Source of the DNA: Mesostigma viride
Lineage: Eukaryota > Streptophyta > Mesostigmatophyceae > Mesostigmatales > Mesostigmataceae
Length of the DNA: 64,000 nt
Reading direction: 5' to 3'
NCBI GenBank assembly: GCA_009746045.1
Contig: RPFO01000264.1
Span: 558,001-622,000, forward strand
How positions within the stretch are numbered: the stretch's first letter is position 1; each line of letters starts with the position of its first letter. The notes beneath the pieces are model-generated. The model searched no databases. It was not told the DNA's origin and saw only the letters and a list, made by a program, of their open reading frames with translations. The position numbers and the translations under genes are program-made. Below are positions 59,720 to 64,000 of this stretch, piece after piece.

Positions 59720-62509
59720 ATGGCTTCCGGTACACGGAGCCGCACAGGGGAACACACAGATACGCCAAGTGGCGAGGCCGCAGGGTCCGTCCTGCCACGC
59801 TTTAGTGCGGACGAGGCCACGAGGTTGATGCAAACCCTCGTGGCGCAACCTGAACTGGCCAAGCAGTTCAAGCATCTGATGCTTGCTGCTGACGATGCAC
59901 TGAATCGCGGCCCTCTCAAGCAAACGGAGGTGCCCGCGGATCTACCTGCCGACTATACGGCGGACGACGCAGCAGATTTTCTAGCTGCTCTCAAGCGTCT
60001 GCGCGATGGACGCGCAGACAAAGATTCGGAGCTGATTGGCAAGTTCCGTGCAGTATTCTGCAGTACAACAAAGCACCCAAACATTGCCAATCTAGTTCGC
60101 ATTGCGGACGGCAACAAACAAACCTGGGAAGTTTTTTACAACGGTCTAGATGCCCACTTGTCGCGGTCTAAGGAAGAGGCCGACGAGCAAGCCTTCAACG
60201 ACTTCGAGGGCTATGCAGTTAATAAGGCAAATTTGCCCGGGGCTGCACGTGATTTCCAGGTCTTCGTGCACAAGCACAAGCTGCTAGGTACTCTCAAGCC
60301 CATTTTCCTGTGCAATCGATTTCTCAAGAAATGCGACCTCTCGTCGGATGTGCATCTGACCATAGCGACGGAACTCAAAAAGAAGAGTGCCGTCAGTTTC
60401 GACGAGGGCATGCTGTATTTGATCTCATGCTTCAAGAGTGCGCAGTCCAAGCCGACTGCCTCGGCCGCTCTGCCATCCCTGCGCAAGGTGGATACCGGGG
60501 CGTCTTCTTCTTCAGGCGCAGAGGCTCCAATCACGCGGTCGGAGCTTACGGCCATCCTGAAAAAGGTCGTCGGCCACGGCAACAACGGGGGCCAGCGAGG
60601 GCGCAAGCGCGGGCATGGTGGCGACGCCAAGCAGGGTGATAATCCCCCGGCCAAGCGGAAGCAGGGGGCGTCTACTGACCGCAAGCAACGCTGTGAGCGC
60701 TGCTTCGGACGTCGCCATGTCCGGGATGACTGCCGAGTTCGCCCGGACCTGGAGCTCGAGGACAACCTTTGCCGCAAGTGCCACGACGTTCTGCGTGGTC
60801 ACAGCGTGGAGGCGTGCAAGGCCAAGCGCATCGTCGTCCACGGCACACGCGAGGAGTGGGCAGAGCGACGCCGGGGCAGCACGAAAGTCAGGTGAGAGCA
60901 CGCTCGATACCCCTTCTTTTGCTCAATGCGTCACGCTGAACCGGGCCGTCGTAGAGCCTGACATCGTTCCTAAAAGCAACGTGACTGCATCCTCTGTCTC
61001 ATTCCGTGATGTGCTCACGCAATCCGTTGATGCTGCTCTGGCTCTGTCGCGCCAGGATCACGTGCTTCCTGAGCACGGGTCTACAATGCGTGACCTAAGC
61101 AATGTGGTGTCTTCTAGGTCGGGTGTGTACAACGCCGAGCGATCAAGCACTACTGCAGCACCCCAGCTAGATACTGGGGCGGTTGGGCCTATGAGGAATG
61201 TTGTGACAGTGCAAGAGAATGCTGGGCGGGCAGATGTTCTCGGTACACACCACCCTATAGTGTGGATCTTCACATTGGCAAGGTGCTCACAAGGGCGGCC
61301 TTTCGTGCAGCTTCTGAAGCTGCCCAGTTAGCCAATGTCACTACCCCAGTAGTCACCCCACCTGTTGAGAATCCTGACAATGCCACTGCACCTCAGGCTG
61401 TCACCCTGAAACTGTTAGCATACCAGATGCACCGTGCATACGGGCATGAGGCCCAAGCCGAGGTAGAGGGGGCACACATGTTGGGGGCACCTTTATACAA
61501 CGAGCTGAAGAATGTGCGTGCTCAGTGTCCTGCCTGCATCAAGATCAGGAAGAAGTCGCGTAGGCGTCATGCCAAGACTCCACCCTTGGAGCGAGGGTAC
61601 CTTGTGGGGGATGTCATGCACATGGAAGGGGGGGACACCTATTTCATAGTCAAGGATAGGTTCAGCAAGGCCACCTACATTGAGCCGCTGCCTCACATGT
61701 TTGAGGCTGACCTGCACAGGGCTATCAAGATCAGCCTGGCTTTCTTTCATCCCGTAGTGGAGCTCATGCTAGACCAGCAGTTCCGCTGTGTGCAAGGTTT
61801 GCCGGGGATGGAGGCCGTGGTCATCGTGGGGCGTGAGGATCACGGCAATATGGGCATGATAGATCGCACTGTAAGCTATGTCAAGACTGTGGCAGCCAAG
61901 CGACAGGATAACCCACATGGCAAATCCTACGCGGTCAAGACGGCGTGGTGCAAGGAGCTCATGCATGTGTGCAACCATAGACACGTGCTCGATGTCAAGG
62001 GCTTTGGGCTAGTCACGCCTCGGGGGCTGTCAGCGGGCACCTACTCACCCGAGGTAGTAGAGGCATACCAACAGCATCTACAGGATACCGCCGCCAAGCT
62101 GCGGCTCAAGGATGCCACGCTGCCTGATTTGTCTAGCGCTTTTGAGGTCGGGCAGTTGGTCATGTTCCACAAGGAGAGCTCGCCCAGCGGCAAACGGGGC
62201 ACCATGCAGGGGCCTGGGGCCATCACAAAGTTAGACTGGCCGCTGCGGGTCATAGACATAGAGTGGAGTGATCGGGTGTATAGGGTACCATGGGCATCGG
62301 TGGCAGGCTATAAGCAAGGGGATAGCATGGAGAGTGAGCTGGCAGCCAACAGGGCACTGGGGTGGGTAGTGAAGGATAATGCGCCTGTCGTAGCATCTGA
62401 GGTGGTACCCCACGGGTCGCTCCCAGGGGCAGACACAGCTACACCCCCCCCTCCCCTGGGCCCCAATATGACCCCGTGGATGGGTGGGATGAGGATGGGG
62501 TGGGTTTGA
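59720..62509 (+). pseudogene. gag-int: ORF1 of copy 2: Gag-integrase, with compensating frame breaks
   Basis: Gag runs from ATG 59720 to 60895 in frame. Four extra bases at about 60875 move translation to the next frame (open 60615-61331), and two extra bases at about 61257 return it to the original frame, which runs through integrase to 62509. Integrase is complete here: HRAYGH, CPACIK, GDVMHMEGGDTYFIV, ELMLDQQFR and GMIDRTVSYVK. The zinc knuckle is as in copy 1. The joint reading of both copies shows a single Gag-IN frame in the ancestor. Differences from copy 1 are few in Gag and almost none in integrase. Confidence 0.85.
62444..62451 (+). promoter_or_regulatory. Candidate -1 ribosomal frameshift site (C8 run), copy 2
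   Basis: The ORF1 frame is ACA CCC CCC CCT; the -1 frame is that of the protease-like ORF. The ORF1 stop is at 62507-62509. The run length (eight C) is the same as in copy 1. Confidence 0.55.
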
Positions 62510-63598
62510 CGGGACCTAGTGCACGTAGTGACTCACCTCCTGTGCTAGCCACGGATAATGTGGGAGGCCCGCCTAGCGTGGCCTCGCCGGAGGGTCAGGG
62601 TCCTGCCCATGCGCCTCGCCCACCTAGGGACCTGGCTTCAACGGTCACGGCCTTGTGGCGTGCTCAGGCGCTTAAAGCGAAAGCTGCATCAGGGGTGGCT
62701 CAGGTCAAAACTCTCTCACAGGGGGTCAGGCCGGTTAAGTCAGCCTTGTTTCCTACGTGTAGACCGTGGCAGCTGGTGGCTGTGGACACGCAAGCATCCG
62801 TGTCTATTATCTCTCGTCGGGCAGCCACCCTGTATCCAGTGCTAGAGTCGCCGTACAAACCGGTGACCGACTTTGCAGGCACTTCGGCATATCAAGTTAC
62901 CGGGATGGTGGTGCTGCCGGTGTTGGGCATTGACACGCCGTTTCACGTCGTGGATGGCTACGAGGATGTGGCCTTGCTGGGCGAACCTTTCGTATCATAC
63001 CCGGGGTTCTCAGTGTCCGCTGACTTGCTGTCGGTCGCGGGGTGGGCAGCATCCCGCTTCGCGAGTACCACGCTCCATTGGGGGTGGTGGTCGGGCAGCC
63101 CGGCGTCGTGCGGCGCTTACCGATGGCGGCGTTTTCCACACCGCCGCTCGTCCAGTCCATCATTCAGCCTCAGGATTGGCACCCGCGCAGCTTCGGCCTC
63201 CACTCACACTCACTGGCGGCGGATAGCCCTGTGACGTGGGAGCAACTTGTCCTGGACTGTCAAGATCCTCTCAAGTTTGCTTTGTGGCGCGACGCGTTCA
63301 TTCGAGCCAAGGAGCAGTGGCGAGAGCGCGAGGTCTACCGAGGATTGGAGAGTGTGCCAGCCAGGGCCACGCGGTTGCGGTTGAAGTTCGTGCTCACCTA
63401 CAAGCCGGACGAGACCAACTCTTCGGTGGTGTTCCGGGACGTTGATTACCTCGTACTCGCTGAGGCGGCCTCCTGCATCACGCGTCTCCAGCACATCGCG
63501 AATTAACTCAATCCCGCGGATGCACTCACCAAGGAGGCGCGGGAGGCTGCCCCGCAGTACGCAGTGTCGCGCAAGCGCATGACGATGCAACACCCGTG
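62476..63598 (+). pseudogene. ORF2 of copy 2: protease-like domain with RT and RNase H mostly deleted
   Basis: The protease-like part is intact (LVAVDTQASVSIIS, VALLGEPFV). One G is missing at about 63040, so the frame continues in 63042-63506. After TNSSVVFR the sequence jumps to DVDYLVLAEAASC, which in copy 1 lies near the end of RNase H. The RT catalytic region is therefore gone. A stop (TAA) follows HIAN at about 63504; the rest (LNPADALTKEAREAAP) is visible in frame to the original stop at about 63598. Confidence 0.85.
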
Positions 63599-63600
63599 AG

Positions 63601-63978
63601 CCACACAGGGTTACGGCTCGGGCGCTTTATGAATACAGCCATAACTCACCCTGTGTTGCTAGCATTCACGAATATCATGGTGGTAGTTTTTTTGGCTTGT
63701 CCTGACCATACCCTAGCCACGTTGGACGGTGCCTTGGGCCCGTCGGCGGGTCACTGGTCCTAATAAATGGGTCACCTTTTGTCTGGTGGCATAGTTGTTT
63801 TTTTTCTCGATACTTATTACATCACTATTCATGTGTGATCACAAGGGCGCGGGTCGATACCGTGGTGATTTTGACGGCCTTGAGGCCCCCTTGAGTTCCC
63901 TACCTTAGAGGGTTTTGTATGGTCTGCATTTGATGTAATTATTTTGATAATTAATCAAAGAACAAAAGAGTATGTCGG
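63601..63978 (+). other. 3' untranslated region of copy 2
   Basis: Conserved with copy 1 (50441-50817). Ends with AAAGAACAAAAGAG and TATGTCGG before the LTR. Confidence 0.75.
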
Positions 63979-64000
63979 AGTTGAGTAACTCTAGAGCCCT
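63979..64000 (+). repeat. 3' LTR of copy 2, first 22 bases
   Basis: AGTTGAGTAACTCTAGAGCC and onward, identical to the start of the 5' LTR; cut by the window end. Confidence 0.85.

Larger units (their letters stand above)
59356..64000 (+). mobile_element. AGTT/AACT copia-related element copy 2, internally deleted, 3' end outside window
   Basis: The 5' LTR is 59356-59700 and the 3' LTR starts at 63979 and is cut by the window end. It is in inverted orientation to copy 1 and very similar to it. It carries a 4-base insertion at about 60875 and a 2-base insertion at about 61257 that together restore frame, a 1-base loss at about 63040, and a deletion of roughly 1.2 kb at 63438. The deletion removes RT motifs and most of RNase H. 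The sequence just before the 5' LTR (GTCCC) would be the TSD, but the other side is not in view. Confidence 0.92.

Overview
The window looks like nuclear DNA of a eukaryote, not a prokaryote. It has a four-exon aminoacylase gene with GT-AG introns, LTR and non-LTR retrotransposons, a tyrosine-recombinase retrotransposon, cut-and-paste elements and very long tetranucleotide satellites. GC-rich coding DNA, a secreted PC-esterase, copia-type TR-GAG elements, a DIRS-like element and kilobase-scale tetranucleotide arrays suggest a green or other microalga. A prasinophyte-like genome would fit, but that is inference.

Layout. 1-5797 (-): a Ty3/gypsy element (Gag, protease, RT-RNase H, integrase) with several frame breaks; its 3' end lies beyond the left edge. 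7045-8136 (-): an intact secreted GDSL/PC-esterase gene. 11.5-13.3 kb: a 24-bp minisatellite, about 1 kb of (CCCT)n and a foldback/MITE candidate. 14386-18276 (+): an aminoacylase-1 gene whose third exon end and 5' splice site are repeated in four tandem copies. 18.4-21.9 kb: two related LINE fragments on opposite strands. 22.7-25.1 kb: long GGGA, GTGC and GGGT arrays.

25.9-39.1 kb (+): a LINE encoding a PHD finger, a RING-H2 finger, C2H2 fingers, a reverse transcriptase and a restriction-like endonuclease. It is split by nested insertions that can be peeled off one by one from their target-site duplications (TSDs): a TRIM-like LTR element (TSD CTCCC), a TR-GAG element (TSD GAGTG), a TTAA-flanked DNA element inside the first TR-GAG LTR, and a 5'-truncated LINE copy (14-bp TSD) inside the second. 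Next come a near-perfect 206-bp palindrome and a DIRS-like RNase H/tyrosine-recombinase fragment with a 2A-like motif.

41472-49426: a tandem array of a gag-only LTR element, four LTRs sharing three internal regions, with one TSD (GTGTG) around the whole array. 50093-56249 (-) and 59356-64000 (+): two inverted copies of a copia-related element. Its LTRs end in AGTT...AACT, Gag is fused to integrase, and a retropepsin-like domain sits after integrase and just before RT-RNase H in a second, overlapping -1 frame. Between them is a hAT-like element (57625-58954) with a perfect 8-bp TSD.

The only likely host genes are the PC-esterase and aminoacylase-1. Nearly everything else is mobile or satellite DNA. 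The most unusual systems are the Gag-IN/PR-RT-RH element and the PHD-RING LINE.
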